This document shows positions 33,865 through 42,555 of a stretch of DNA of 64,000 bases, one piece after another. The translations under genes and the position numbers were made by a program. How positions within the stretch are numbered: position 1 is the stretch's first letter; the number at the start of each line of letters is the position of its first letter. The stretch spans positions 23,413 to 87,412 of the forward strand of contig JAQBPR010000104.1 in the NCBI GenBank assembly GCA_028287395.1. The letters are read 5' to 3'. Source of the DNA: Bacilli bacterium. GTDB lineage: Bacteria; Bacillota; Bacilli; Paenibacillales; NBRC-103111. The notes below the pieces were generated by a model, which searched no databases, was not told the DNA's origin, and saw only the letters and a program-made list of their open reading frames with translations.

Positions 33865-35187
33865 ATGGCTAAACCGATTATTGCAATAGTAGGCCGTCCT
33901 AATGTCGGAAAATCAACGATTTTCAACCGACTGATTGGCGATAGGTTAGCTATTGTTGAAGATAAAGCTGGAAGTACAAGAGATCGTCTTTATGGTTCAA
34001 GTGAATGGAATGGCAAAGCATTTAATGTGATCGATACGGGTGGTATTGAAATCAATAGCGATGACGATATATTGCGTTCTGTTCGCATGCAAGCAGAATT
34101 AGCAATTGAAGAGTCCGATGTCATTATTTTTATGGTCGATGTAAAAGCAGGGATTACGCCAGCAGATTTAGAAGTGAGTCAAATTTTGTTTCGCGCGCGT
34201 AAACCGGTTATTTTGGCCGTGAATAAAGTCGATAACATTTCTTTGCAGGAAGAGATCTATGAATTTTACAGTTTGGGCTTTGGTGAGCCGATTGCAGTTT
34301 CAGGAGCGCATGCCATTGGGATTGGCGATCTTCTTGAGGCAGCGGTAAATCATTTTCCGGAAGACACTGACGATCCTTATGACGAAGATGTCATTCGGAT
34401 TGCTTTAATTGGTCGACCCAACGTGGGTAAATCATCTTTGGTGAACGCTATTTTGGGTGAAGAACGAGTGATCGTAAGTGAGCAAGCGGGAACGACAAGG
34501 GATGCTATCGATACCCCCTTTGAAAAAGATGGACAAAGATACGTTTTGATTGACACAGCTGGTATGCGTAAACGCGGTAAAGTGTATGAGAGTATGGAAA
34601 AATATAGCGTCATGCGTGCCATGAAAGCGATCGAACGCGCTGATGTAGCATTGGTTATCATTAATGGAGAAGAAGGAATCATTGATCAAGACAAACATAT
34701 TGCCGGTTACGCGCATGAAGCAGGTAAAGCTAGCATATTTGTGATTAATAAATGGGATGTTGTCGAGAAAGATGATAAAACCATGCAGCATTTTTCCCAA
34801 ACCATTCGCGACCATTTTTTATTTATGACCTATGCTCCTATGCTATTTGTCTCGGCAAAAACGAAGCAAAGACTAAACAAACTTCTCCCCATAGTCAATG
34901 AAGTCGCGGAACACAATGCCGTTCGGGTACAAACGCATGTATTGAATGACGTCATCTCTGATGCTGTTGCCATAACTCCGCCACCAACCAGCAACGGGAA
35001 AAGATTACGCGTTAAATATGTGACACAAGTTGCGGTTAAACCGCCAACGATTGTTGTTTTTGTTAATGATCGCGAGTTAATGCATTTTTCTTATGAACGA
35101 TATTTAGAAAATAAACTTCGCGCGGCATTTGATTTTACAGGAACGCCTATTCGTTTGTTTACTCGCAGTAAAAGGGATGACGAATAA
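33865..35187 (+). CDS. der: GTPase Der (EngA)
   Basis: Der is an essential GTPase for assembly of the 50S ribosomal subunit. The 440 residues carry two GTPase domains with P-loops GRPNVGKST (about 9-17) and GRPNVGKSS (about 182-190), each with DT-x-G and NK-x-D motifs, and a C-terminal KH-like domain. The ATG follows AGGAGTGA. In B. subtilis this is yphC, in the same order before gpsA. Confidence 0.97.
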   Translation: MAKPIIAIVGRPNVGKSTIFNRLIGDRLAIVEDKAGSTRDRLYGSSEWNGKAFNVIDTGGIEINSDDDILRSVRMQAELAIEESDVIIFMVDVKAGITPADLEVSQILFRARKPVILAVNKVDNISLQEEIYEFYSLGFGEPIAVSGAHAIGIGDLLEAAVNHFPEDTDDPYDEDVIRIALIGRPNVGKSSLVNAILGEERVIVSEQAGTTRDAIDTPFEKDGQRYVLIDTAGMRKRGKVYESMEKYSVMRAMKAIERADVALVIINGEEGIIDQDKHIAGYAHEAGKASIFVINKWDVVEKDDKTMQHFSQTIRDHFLFMTYAPMLFVSAKTKQRLNKLLPIVNEVAEHNAVRVQTHVLNDVISDAVAITPPPTSNGKRLRVKYVTQVAVKPPTIVVFVNDRELMHFSYERYLENKLRAAFDFTGTPIRLFTRSKRDDE

Positions 35188-35240
35188 TATAACGAATAAA
35201 ATATGTTTGTTAAACAGGTTTTTTATTAGGGGGATGTCTG

Positions 35241-35834
35241 TTGAATTATATTCTTGCTATTTTCATCAGTTATTTATTGGGTTCGATTAGCTTTAGCTAT
35301 TTGGCTGGTAAATTATTAAAAGGAATTGATATTCGTCAATATGGAAGCGGAAACGCAGGAGCTACCAACACTTTGCGTGTTTTAGGAAAAGGTCCTGGGA
35401 TTACTGTGTTTTTGCTTGATATTTTTAAAGGTGTTTTGGCAGTCTGGATTGGCGGTTGGTTTTTACATGATTCACTTACGATCCAAATTCTCTGCGGATT
35501 GGCTGTAGTGATCGGACATAATTGGCCTATTTTTTTCAGCTTTAAAGGCGGCAAAGGGATCGCTACAACTATTGGCGTTATGCTAACCCTCTGTTTTTTA
35601 CCGGTTTTATTTGCTGGAGTCATTGCCATTATTTCGATTATAATTACGAGATATGTTTCGTTAGGTTCTCTGCTTTTCGCTGTGTTTCTTCCTGTTTTCG
35701 TCTGGGTAATGGATAAGCCGGCTTCCATCTTTTGGATTAGTATTCTCGTCGCCATCTTTGCTTTTGTTCGTCATAGAACCAACATTGTAAAGCTAATAAA
35801 TGGAAATGAAAATAAAATAAGCGCTAATAAATAA
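35241..35834 (+). CDS. plsY: Glycerol-3-phosphate acyltransferase PlsY
   Basis: PlsY transfers acyl groups from acyl-phosphate to glycerol-3-phosphate, starting phospholipid synthesis. The 197 residues have several membrane helices and three conserved loops: GSGNAGATN near residue 38, GHNWPIF-FKGGKG (about 93-110), and a third conserved segment near the C-terminus. The TTG start has TAGGGGGA upstream. It precedes gpsA, which makes its substrate, an arrangement seen in many bacteria but not in B. subtilis. Confidence 0.96.
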   Translation: MNYILAIFISYLLGSISFSYLAGKLLKGIDIRQYGSGNAGATNTLRVLGKGPGITVFLLDIFKGVLAVWIGGWFLHDSLTIQILCGLAVVIGHNWPIFFSFKGGKGIATTIGVMLTLCFLPVLFAGVIAIISIIITRYVSLGSLLFAVFLPVFVWVMDKPASIFWISILVAIFAFVRHRTNIVKLINGNENKISANK

Positions 35835-35838
35835 TTAG

Positions 35839-35884
35839 AATGCTTACGATGCAAGTTTTCCTAAAGGAAAACTTTTAGGAGGGG
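35839..35884 (+). repeat. Dispersed hairpin repeat, copy 2 (upstream of gpsA)
   Basis: This copy reads ATGCTTACGATGC, then AAGTTTTCC-TAAA-GGAAAACTT (a perfect 9-bp hairpin), then TTAGGAGGGG, which is the gpsA ribosome site. It shares the head, the A/T-rich stem and the trailing SD with the 58744 copy. Confidence 0.7.
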
Positions 35885-35892
35885 TTTGAAGG

Positions 35893-36930
35893 ATGCGAGT
35901 AAAAAAAGCAGCCGTCCTTGTCGCAGGAAGCTGGGGAACCGCACTGGCTTCATTATTAATAGATAACCATAATGAAGTTATGGTTTGGTCCCGTAATTCT
36001 TCTGAAGTGGATGATATTAATCATCATCATCGCAATAGTCGATTTTTCAAAGAGGTTGCTTTATCACCGAAGCTTCGAGCTACATTATCGATGGAAGAAG
36101 CAGTTGCGGGTGCAGATGCAATCATATTAGCAGCACCTTCAACTGCAATGCGGGAAGTTTGTGTCCAGCTGAGACCGCTATTGAACACAGTCGCTGCGAA
36201 AGAAACGCTTATTGTCCATGTCGCTAAAGGTTTCGAAGCTGAATCTATGAAGCGAATGACGACAGTTATTGCTGAAGAACTACCTGAATATAATGCCAAT
36301 AAAATCGTTGTCCTTTCGGGTCCTAGTCATGCTGAAGAAGTTATTTTACACGGTCCAACAACCGTTGTTGTAGCATCTGGAGACGTTAAAGCAGCTGAAG
36401 CAGCACAGGATTTACTCATCAATGCTTATTTTCGTGTTTATACAAATCCGGATGTAATTGGCGTTGAAGTGGGCGGTGCATTAAAAAATATTATTGCTTT
36501 GGGAGCTGGCTTAACTGAAGGACTTGGCTTTGGCGATAATGCCAAAGCAGCGCTAATAACACGAGGTTTGGCAGAAATAACTCGGCTTGGAGTTAAGATG
36601 GGTGCCAATCCGCTTACTTTTGCAGGTTTAGCAGGAATTGGCGATTTGGTAGTTACCTGTACCAGTAAGCATAGTCGGAATTGGCGTGCCGGGTATATGC
36701 TGGGTCAAGGGAAAGATTTAAATGAAGTACTGCAAAGTATGGGCATGGTTGTAGAAGGTGTGAAAACAACGAAGGCAGCATACGAGCTTGCTCGTCAATA
36801 TGAAGTCTCTATGCCAATCACAGATGCGTTGTTTAATGTTCTATTTGCGGGAAAAACCCCAAGAGAAGCGGTCGGAGATTTAATGGGGCGTGTAAAAACG
36901 CATGAAATCGAGGAAATCGCCGGATCTTGA
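35893..36930 (+). CDS. gpsA: Glycerol-3-phosphate dehydrogenase [NAD(P)+]
   Basis: GpsA reduces dihydroxyacetone phosphate to sn-glycerol-3-phosphate for phospholipids. The 345 residues include the Rossmann motif VAGSWGTALAS, the catalytic lysine region GGALKNIIALGAG, and TCTSKHSRNW near the substrate site. The usual motif is GAGSWGTA; here the first glycine is valine, an unusual change for a dinucleotide-binding loop. AGGAGGGG lies nine bases before the ATG. Synteny with B. subtilis der-gpsA-yphE is kept. Confidence 0.95.
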   Translation: MRVKKAAVLVAGSWGTALASLLIDNHNEVMVWSRNSSEVDDINHHHRNSRFFKEVALSPKLRATLSMEEAVAGADAIILAAPSTAMREVCVQLRPLLNTVAAKETLIVHVAKGFEAESMKRMTTVIAEELPEYNANKIVVLSGPSHAEEVILHGPTTVVVASGDVKAAEAAQDLLINAYFRVYTNPDVIGVEVGGALKNIIALGAGLTEGLGFGDNAKAALITRGLAEITRLGVKMGANPLTFAGLAGIGDLVVTCTSKHSRNWRAGYMLGQGKDLNEVLQSMGMVVEGVKTTKAAYELARQYEVSMPITDALFNVLFAGKTPREAVGDLMGRVKTHEIEEIAGS

Positions 36931-36955
36931 TAAATATTATAATAAGGTAGCCTAC

Positions 36956-36983
36956 ACTTTTATCCCATCAGCCTCATAAAATA
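36956..36983 (+). promoter_or_regulatory. Candidate sigma-K promoter of spoVIF
   Basis: AC at 36956-36957, a 17-base spacer and CATAAAATA at 36975-36983 match the sigma-K pattern (AC, CATA-N3-TA). It lies 36 bases before the SpoVIF gene, which is a mother-cell, sigma-K-type gene in B. subtilis. Confidence 0.55.
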
Positions 36984-37018
36984 AATTAGCTTTTGAGTTT
37001 ATTTTAGGAGGTTTAACG

Positions 37019-37300
37019 ATGAGTAGTAAAGATGTTTCCAAAGAAGTGCTGAATGTCGTAAAAAAGAAAACCGGTAAAAATGTATCGGAAAAAGATATAC
37101 AAAAGCTTGCAAGCGGAGTAAAGCCGTCGACAGTACAAAGTGATTCAGCCTTGCGTCAGTTGATTAAACAAGTATCCGGTTTAGTAAATGTCAATGTTTC
37201 TGAGGCCACAGTTAATGAGATCATTAAAGCAGTAAGAACCAGTAAGCTGAATCCCAGTAACATTGAACAATTGATGAAATTAATAACTGGAAAGAAGTAA
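37019..37300 (+). CDS. spoVIF: Stage VI sporulation protein F (SpoVIF, paralogue 2)
   Basis: SpoVIF (YjcC) acts late in coat assembly in B. subtilis. The 93 residues match that family by eye: a KKTGKNVSEKDIQKLASGV segment, then LRQLIKQVSGLV, VSEATVNEIIKAV and a C-terminal LMKLITGKK. It is soluble and lysine-rich. TTAGGAGG lies before the ATG. A terminator follows. It is distinct from the longer homologue at 2682-2969. Confidence 0.78.
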   Translation: MSSKDVSKEVLNVVKKKTGKNVSEKDIQKLASGVKPSTVQSDSALRQLIKQVSGLVNVNVSEATVNEIIKAVRTSKLNPSNIEQLMKLITGKK

Positions 37301-37305
37301 TTGAA

Positions 37306-37347
37306 GGCATAGGCTGCGCTTGAGAGCGCGCTTATGCTTTATTTTTA
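37306..37347 (+). terminator. Terminator after spoVIF
   Basis: A GC-rich stem GGCATAGGCTGCGCT with AGCGCGCTTATGC, TGAG loop, then a T-rich tail. Confidence 0.8.
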
Positions 37348-37398
37348 TGATATAATTAAAATGATTTTAAAGACAAACAGGGTCGGTGAACACAGCAA

Positions 37399-37578
37399 AT
37401 GAGTGGTTTGGATAAAATGTGGGCTTCATTCGTTGCCATGGGATTAATGGTAGCTGCTTCTTTACTAATTACATATGCAAGGACTAGAACGAAAGGGATT
37501 TTAAGGCTGGTGCTTTCGTTTGTTGCATTTCTTATATTCATTCCTATTTTGTTATATATGCTGGTGTCCATGCTATGA
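37399..37578 (+). CDS. yphE: DUF2768-type small membrane protein (YphE-like)
   Basis: A 59-residue protein with two membrane helices (about residues 9-25 and 35-57) separated by a basic loop, ARTRTKG. B. subtilis yphE, a small DUF2768 protein, lies in the same place after gpsA. The ATG at 37399 has only a weak upstream GGTCGGTG. Its stop overlaps the next start (ATGA), so it is the first gene of a tightly packed unit. Function unknown. Confidence 0.65.
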   Translation: MSGLDKMWASFVAMGLMVAASLLITYARTRTKGILRLVLSFVAFLIFIPILLYMLVSML

Positions 37579-37868
37579 TTGAATTGATCGGACGTTCAAA
37601 TCGTAAAATAGTTGCGGCAGAAGGACAGTTTACAATATTGGATTTGGCTATAAAGCATGATGTTCAATGGGCGTTTTCTTGCACTCAAGGCACATGTGCC
37701 CGTTGCAGATGTTTTGTTTCTGAAGGCATGTCTTTTTTAAGTGAGCCTAACGATGAAGAATTAGACCGGTTAGAGCCCGAAGAGATTGAGGCTGGTTATC
37801 GTTTAGCTTGTCAGACAAAGGTCAAAGCAGAAGGTCATGTTGTGGTGAAAAATGAGCCTTATTTCTAG
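37575..37868 (+). CDS. [2Fe-2S] ferredoxin 1
   Basis: A 97-residue plant-type ferredoxin that carries electrons via one [2Fe-2S] cluster. The ligands fit C-x5-C-x2-C with a distal cysteine: CTQGTCARC (residues about 35-43) and LACQT (about 77). The start overlaps the previous stop by four bases. Its electron partner is unknown; a second ferredoxin is 640 bases downstream. Confidence 0.88.
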   Translation: MIELIGRSNRKIVAAEGQFTILDLAIKHDVQWAFSCTQGTCARCRCFVSEGMSFLSEPNDEELDRLEPEEIEAGYRLACQTKVKAEGHVVVKNEPYF

Positions 37869-37888
37869 TTTGAAAGGTGTATAAGGTC

Positions 37889-38473
37889 ATGCTTATTTCT
37901 TTAGAAATTTCACAAGCGCTTGAACAAATAAATAATACACTAAAGGAAAAAGACATGAAGTGGCTTGTTGGCGGCAGTTGTGGGTTATTGCTGCAAGGAG
38001 TGAGCTTATTGCAACCTCCAAGAGACTTAGATATTTATGTCGATAAAACAGCTGCATCCATAATGTATAATACGCTTCGTGCTTATTCTATAGATCCATT
38101 ACAACAAAGTGAAACCGCTATTTATATATCTTTGCTGAGTCATTTTCAGATTGCGCACGTTCCGGTTGAGCTGGTCGGCGGATTTGAGGTAAGAGCTAAA
38201 CAATCGTTATATCGCGTTGAAGTAGAAGATGTATTGTATGAATACCGTATTCCTGTAAATCTTGGCATGATAAACTTTGAATTAATGCCATTAGCGCATG
38301 AGTTGATTTTTAATTTGTTGCGTGATCGCATGGATCGCTATACGGCTATTGCAATTAAAATGCGCTCAAATCCAGTATTATATATGCCGCCATTACAAGC
38401 GATATTGAAGCGTAATACTTTTGCACCTTCTATATTGACACAAATCAATGAATTGCTTGATATACACTTATAG
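37889..38473 (+). CDS. Nucleotidyltransferase-fold protein of unknown function
   Basis: The protein has about 194 residues. The N-terminal half shows the minimal nucleotidyltransferase pattern: a glycine-serine motif GGS (28-30) after KWLV, then RDLDIYVD (45-52) with the expected acidic pair. The rest has mixed helices and strands and no clear toxin or antitoxin partner. ATG 37889 is preferred over the GTG at 37877, which is part of the ribosome site AAGGTGT. It is sandwiched between two ferredoxin genes. The fold is inferred from motifs; no substrate can be named. Confidence 0.6.
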   Translation: MLISLEISQALEQINNTLKEKDMKWLVGGSCGLLLQGVSLLQPPRDLDIYVDKTAASIMYNTLRAYSIDPLQQSETAIYISLLSHFQIAHVPVELVGGFEVRAKQSLYRVEVEDVLYEYRIPVNLGMINFELMPLAHELIFNLLRDRMDRYTAIAIKMRSNPVLYMPPLQAILKRNTFAPSILTQINELLDIHL

Positions 38474-38512
38474 TGCTTAAATTGAAGCCATAGTGCGGGA
38501 AGTTGGAGCTGT

Positions 38513-38851
38513 ATGTCGCCGGAAGTTCACTTTTTTCCAGATAATCGTAAAATACAAGTAAGACCAGGAACTACGATTTTAGATGCAGGCAACAAGGCGA
38601 GGGTGTTGATTCGTACCCGTTGCGGTGGGAAAGCTGCTTGTCTGATGTGTAAAGTAATCGTTAAGGATCAGTCGGGTTTAAGTCCAATGAATCGAAATGA
38701 ACAATTAAAGCTGGGAGAGCTGCAAGAGCAAGGCTATCGATTGGCTTGCCAAGCTTACGTGATTCAGGATATTGATGTGACTATACCGGAAGACCCGTTA
38801 AAAGCCGCGATCCGCGCTCAATTAGCGAAACAAAGAGAGGAAGAACTATGA
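38513..38851 (+). CDS. [2Fe-2S] ferredoxin 2
   Basis: A 112-residue ferredoxin with the cluster ligands CGGKAACLMC (C-x5... motif, near residues 42-51) and LACQ near residue 83. The C-terminal 20 residues form a charged, helical tail not present in ferredoxin 1. It overlaps the downstream lipoprotein gene by four bases (ATGA). Partner proteins are unknown. Confidence 0.86.
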   Translation: MSPEVHFFPDNRKIQVRPGTTILDAGNKARVLIRTRCGGKAACLMCKVIVKDQSGLSPMNRNEQLKLGELQEQGYRLACQAYVIQDIDVTIPEDPLKAAIRAQLAKQREEEL

Positions 38852-39570
38852 AGAAGCGAGTAAGCCTTTTTTTGCTGGTGCTAATCACTATGGGGGTTCT
38901 TTCAGGTTGTGTTTATTCAAATGAAATCAAACAGCAAAACTCCCCTGCTACAGGTGAATATATAAGTATTGTGCAAAATGCCGTAGATCAATACCAAAAG
39001 CGTAACGGAGTTCCGCCAATACAGAATAAAGAACAAAACACACCTATCTATGAGAAATATTTAGTGGATTTTAGTAAATTGCGTAATTATAATATGATCA
39101 GTACGATTCCTGGCAACGCATTTGAAAATGGCGGAACAGCAATCTATGTCCTTATAAATGTAGAAACGAAGCCAGAAGTAAAGCTGATGGATCTGCTATC
39201 CTATCAGAAAATGGTAGAACTGCAAAAGGCAGTGGATCAATATAAGTTGAAACATCGGGGACAAATTCCACAAGGAGATCTGGTTGCAAATCACTTTTAT
39301 CTTTTAGATGGAAGTAAGCTGAATGGGGAAAAAACACAGATCCAAAGTCCATATTCAAGACTGCTTTTAAATGTGATCATTCATGAGTCTGGACACATAG
39401 CCTTGGATTACACACCTGAATTGCTGATCGCTATGAGCAAAAAAGGATTGCAGCAGGCAGATGTGCAGATCGACTTGCGTACGTTTCTAGTAAATGAAGC
39501 TTACTTTGTGCCGGCATGGTCTTATCCATACCGTTGGGTTAATGATAAGCCGACTATTTCAGAGCAATAA
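38848..39570 (+). CDS. yphF: YphF-like lipoprotein
   Basis: A 240-residue lipoprotein: signal sequence of about 20 residues with lipobox LSGC, then a helical/strand region with two repeats of a YQK/YKLKHRGQIPQGD type. B. subtilis yphF, also about 244 residues, lies in the same order before spoIVA, supporting the call. AGAGAGGAAG precedes the ATG in the end of ferredoxin 2. Probably in the outer leaflet of the cytoplasmic membrane. Function unknown. Confidence 0.78.
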   Translation: MKKRVSLFLLVLITMGVLSGCVYSNEIKQQNSPATGEYISIVQNAVDQYQKRNGVPPIQNKEQNTPIYEKYLVDFSKLRNYNMISTIPGNAFENGGTAIYVLINVETKPEVKLMDLLSYQKMVELQKAVDQYKLKHRGQIPQGDLVANHFYLLDGSKLNGEKTQIQSPYSRLLLNVIIHESGHIALDYTPELLIAMSKKGLQQADVQIDLRTFLVNEAYFVPAWSYPYRWVNDKPTISEQ

Positions 39571-39585
39571 TATAGGTTAATTTAA

Positions 39586-39626
39586 ACTGCTATTGTCCCT
39601 ATATAACTGGACAACAGCGGTTTTTT
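39586..39626 (+). terminator. Rho-independent terminator after yphF
   Basis: Imperfect 13-bp stem ACTGCTATTGTCC/GGACAACAGCGGT with T run. Confidence 0.85.
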
Positions 39627-39641
39627 GTTTTTATAAACCTG

Positions 39642-39670
39642 TCATATTCACTAGAAAGGCGACATATACT
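39642..39670 (+). promoter_or_regulatory. Sigma-E promoter of spoIVA
   Basis: TCATATT (39642-39648), a 14-base spacer and CATATACT (39663-39670) match the sigma-E -35 and -10 and spacing well. The gene is a classic mother-cell gene, about 46 bases downstream. Confidence 0.75.
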
Positions 39671-39715
39671 AATTACTAGTCCAAATGAATGTACGAACAT
39701 GTAGGAGGGATCATT

Positions 39716-41194
39716 TTGGAGAAGGTCGATATTTTCAAAGACATTGCTGAACGAACCGGAGGGGATATATACCTGGGTGTTGTTGGTGCTGTCCGTACAG
39801 GCAAATCTACTTTTATTAAACGTTTTATGGAAACGGTTGTACTGCCGAATATTCGTAACGAAGCGGACCGTGTAAGAGCTATTGATGAATTGCCGCAAAG
39901 TGCAGCGGGACGCACGATTATGACTACAGAACCCAAATTCGTGCCGAATAATGCTGTGCAAATTACGGTTGCGGAAGGCCTTAATGTCAATGTTAGACTT
40001 GTTGACTGTGTTGGTTATGCAGTACAAGGGGCAAAAGGCTATGAAGATGAGAATGGACCGCGCATGATTACTACACCATGGTTCGATGAACCGATACCGT
40101 TTCAAGAAGCGGCTGAAATCGGCACGCGTAAAGTTATTCAAGAGCATTCTACTTTAGGCGTAGTCATAACAACAGATGGAAGTATCTCAGAAATTCCGCG
40201 TTCATCGTATGTTGAAGCTGAGGAGAGAGTGATTGCAGAATTAAAAGAAGTCGGCAAGCCTTTTATTTTGATCATTAATTCGATGAAACCAACTAGTGAG
40301 CCTGCTATTGAATTGCGAAACGAATTAGCAAGTAAATATGATATTCCAGTTATGGCACTCAGTGCTGCGACCATGGGTGAAGAAGAGGTTACAGCGGCCT
40401 TGAGAGAGGTGCTTTACGAATTCCCGGTCCATGAAGTGAATGTAAATCTTCCGAGCTGGGTGATGGTTTTAGCGGAAAATCATTGGCTTCGCAGTCGCTT
40501 TGAGAATTCTGTGCGTGAAACGGTTCAAGATATCCGCAGATTGCGTGATGTGGACCGAGTCGTTGGCCAATTTGCCGATTATGATTTCGTAGATCGAGCT
40601 GCATTAGCCGGGATGAACATGGGGCAAGGCATAGCAGAAATTGATCTTTATGCCCCAGATGAATTATATGATCAAATTCTGATGGAAGTAGTCGGTGTGG
40701 AAATCCGCGGTAAAGATCATTTGCTGCAGCTTATGCAGGATTTTACTCATGCCAAACGAGAATATGATCAATTTGCAGAGGCTCTTGAAATGGTCAAAGC
40801 TACAGGCTATGGTATTGCCTCTCCAACTATTGCCGATATGGTACTGGATGAACCAGAACTCATACGTCAAGGAGCGAGATTCGGTGTGCGGTTAAGAGCA
40901 ACAGCTCCTTCTATTCATATGATTAGAGTCGATGTTGAATCCGAATTTTCTCCGATCATTGGAACAGAAAAGCAAAGCGAGGAGCTTGTCCGTTATTTAA
41001 TGCAGGATTTTGAGCTAAACCCATTGAAAATTTGGGAGTCCGACATTTTCGGAAGATCGCTACATTCGATAGTCCGTGAAGGAATACAAGGGAAGCTAGC
41101 TATGATGCCGGATAATGCTCGCTATAAATTGCAAGAAACCTTGGGACGCATCATTAACGAAGGCTCAGGTGGTTTAATTGCAATTATATTATAG
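39716..41194 (+). CDS. spoIVA: Stage IV sporulation protein A (coat basement ATPase)
   Basis: SpoIVA polymerises with ATP hydrolysis on the forespore surface and anchors the coat and cortex. The 492 residues are almost collinear with the B. subtilis protein: MEKVDIFKDIAERTGG start, Walker A GAVRTGKST at 24-32, and the C-terminal IINEGSGGLIAIIL. The start is a TTG at 39716 with TAGGAGGG upstream; an upstream ATG at 39689 would add nine residues and has no ribosome site. SpoVM, its membrane partner, is too short to exclude by eye but was not found. Confidence 0.97.
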   Translation: MEKVDIFKDIAERTGGDIYLGVVGAVRTGKSTFIKRFMETVVLPNIRNEADRVRAIDELPQSAAGRTIMTTEPKFVPNNAVQITVAEGLNVNVRLVDCVGYAVQGAKGYEDENGPRMITTPWFDEPIPFQEAAEIGTRKVIQEHSTLGVVITTDGSISEIPRSSYVEAEERVIAELKEVGKPFILIINSMKPTSEPAIELRNELASKYDIPVMALSAATMGEEEVTAALREVLYEFPVHEVNVNLPSWVMVLAENHWLRSRFENSVRETVQDIRRLRDVDRVVGQFADYDFVDRAALAGMNMGQGIAEIDLYAPDELYDQILMEVVGVEIRGKDHLLQLMQDFTHAKREYDQFAEALEMVKATGYGIASPTIADMVLDEPELIRQGARFGVRLRATAPSIHMIRVDVESEFSPIIGTEKQSEELVRYLMQDFELNPLKIWESDIFGRSLHSIVREGIQGKLAMMPDNARYKLQETLGRIINEGSGGLIAIIL

Positions 41195-41238
41195 CATTCA
41201 GAACTGAATCATAGACCCTGAAATGAATCGAGAAAAGA

Positions 41239-41278
41239 CATCCCGTTCCACTGAATTAGTGGTTCAGGATGCTTTTTT
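41239..41278 (+). terminator. Terminator after spoIVA
   Basis: Imperfect stem with CATCC/GGATG ends, CCACT/AGTGG inner pairs and a T run. Confidence 0.8.
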
Positions 41279-41344
41279 CATTTAGGGATGTTACGATATT
41301 TTGCGGAATTTCTAGGTTTATTTACAAAAAATATCCCGCAACAC

Positions 41345-41373
41345 TTGTAAATGAATTCTCAGTGTATTAATAT
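41345..41373 (+). promoter_or_regulatory. Probable promoter of the HU gene
   Basis: TTGTAA, a 17-base spacer and TAATAT, about 100 bases upstream of the HU start. This gap holds nothing else I can support. Confidence 0.5.
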
Positions 41374-41473
41374 AAATTTGTTCGTTTTCAATAATTGAAC
41401 GTATATTTAACGCCCAATCAGTTAACACAAGAGAGTATTGGGAGAAATTAGTGAGCAAGGGGAGGTGAATGGC

Positions 41474-41746
41474 ATGAATAAATCCGAGTTAATCGCGAAG
41501 GTAGCGGAATCATCCGAGCTTTCCAAGAAGGATGCGACGAAAGCAGTAGAATCTGTTTTTGAAGCAATCTCCGGTGCTTTGCAAAGCGGTGATAAAGTAC
41601 AATTAGTAGGGTTTGGGAACTTTGAGGTTCGTGAACGTTCTGCACGTAAAGGACGCAATCCACAAACAGGTCAAGAAATTGAAATAGCAGCAAGTAAAGT
41701 TCCATCTTTTAAGCCAGGTAAAGCGCTTAAGGATGTAATTCAGTAG
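41474..41746 (+). CDS. hbs: DNA-binding protein HU
   Basis: HU wraps and bends DNA as a dimer. The 90 residues start [12 protein letters not shown] and include the intercalating-arm core [14 protein letters not shown] and [12 protein letters not shown]. The ATG at 41474 follows GGGGAGGTGAA; the longer frame to 41438 begins at a TTG without a ribosome site. The order spoIVA-hbs matches B. subtilis. Confidence 0.96.
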   Translation: MNKSELIAKVAESSELSKKDATKAVESVFEAISGALQSGDKVQLVGFGNFEVRERSARKGRNPQTGQEIEIAASKVPSFKPGKALKDVIQ

Positions 41747-41773
41747 TACTTACGTATATCATATTTTAAAACA

Positions 41774-41825
41774 AAGGCTTCTTCTTAACGAATCTTTTTG
41801 ATTCTTAAGAGGCGGCCTTTTTTTG
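41774..41825 (+). terminator. Terminator after hbs
   Basis: A long stem with AAGGC/GCCTT base and inner GAATC/GATTC pairs around TTTTT, then a T run. Confidence 0.85.
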
Positions 41826-41882
41826 TTTATCGTTCCGTGTTAAACTTTGGTTATTAATTTGGTAAGGGAGAAGGGATAAACA

Positions 41883-42395
41883 ATGGGTTCCCGATTTATA
41901 AAAGAAACGAGAGTCGTAAAAACCAATCGTATATTTCCATCTGATGTCAATAACCACAACACACTTTTTGGCGGTAAATTAATGTCATACATAGATGATA
42001 TTGCTTCGATTTCTGCAACTAGACACTGCCGCCAATCCGTAGTGACCGCCTCAATTGATTCCGTTGATTTTTTATTGCCGATTAATCCGAGCGATTCCAT
42101 TTGCTTGGAATCCTTTGTAACTTGGACCGGTAAAAGCTCCATGGAAGTGTTTGTAAAAATTATTGCTGAAGATTTAATGAGCGGGGAACGGAAAATAGCA
42201 GCTACTTCATTTCTTACTTTCGTAGCACTTGATAAGGATAAGAATCCTATAGTTGTACCAGGTGTCATACCAGAGTCTAGCGAAGAAATTAAGCTTCACG
42301 AAACAGCCGATCTAAGAGCACAAATGCGGAAAAATCGTCGAGGAGAAAGTAAAAAGCTTGCAGCATTTTTAACAACTAACGACCCATGGGAATAA
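41883..42395 (+). CDS. Acyl-CoA thioesterase (hotdog fold, YkhA-like)
   Basis: Hotdog acyl-CoA thioesterases hydrolyse acyl-CoA to free fatty acid and CoA. The 170 residues include FPSDVNNHNTLFGGKLMSYI, the family's catalytic and oxyanion region, and a second conserved region SFVTWTGKSSMEVFV. The C-terminus is charged. The gene follows the HU terminator and begins the accessory-rich block at 41.9-51.5 kb. Chain-length preference cannot be read. Confidence 0.9.
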   Translation: MGSRFIKETRVVKTNRIFPSDVNNHNTLFGGKLMSYIDDIASISATRHCRQSVVTASIDSVDFLLPINPSDSICLESFVTWTGKSSMEVFVKIIAEDLMSGERKIAATSFLTFVALDKDKNPIVVPGVIPESSEEIKLHETADLRAQMRKNRRGESKKLAAFLTTNDPWE

Positions 42396-42456
42396 CAGGA
42401 ACTTTGTCTTATTATTCTAGATTTCAACATATATTTCAAATAAATGGGACAAATAC

Positions 42457-42485
42457 TTGATTTTTAAAGGGATCAAGCCGATAAT
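42457..42485 (+). promoter_or_regulatory. Probable promoter of the Ig-like protein gene
   Basis: TTGATT at 42457-42462, a 17-base spacer and GATAAT at 42480-42485. Transcription would begin near 42492, giving a 5' UTR of about 60 bases in which no riboswitch is recognised. Confidence 0.5.
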
Positions 42486-42555
42486 AACAATAGACTCTGC
42501 GCCTAATGAAGCAAGCTTTAATGCCGCCTATATAAGAATGGAGGAGACGATCATT

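Noticed and set aside
42396..42555. Possible riboswitch in the 5' region of the Ig-like gene
   Set aside because: I compared it with the c-di-GMP and other common riboswitch cores and saw no match; only a promoter is supported.
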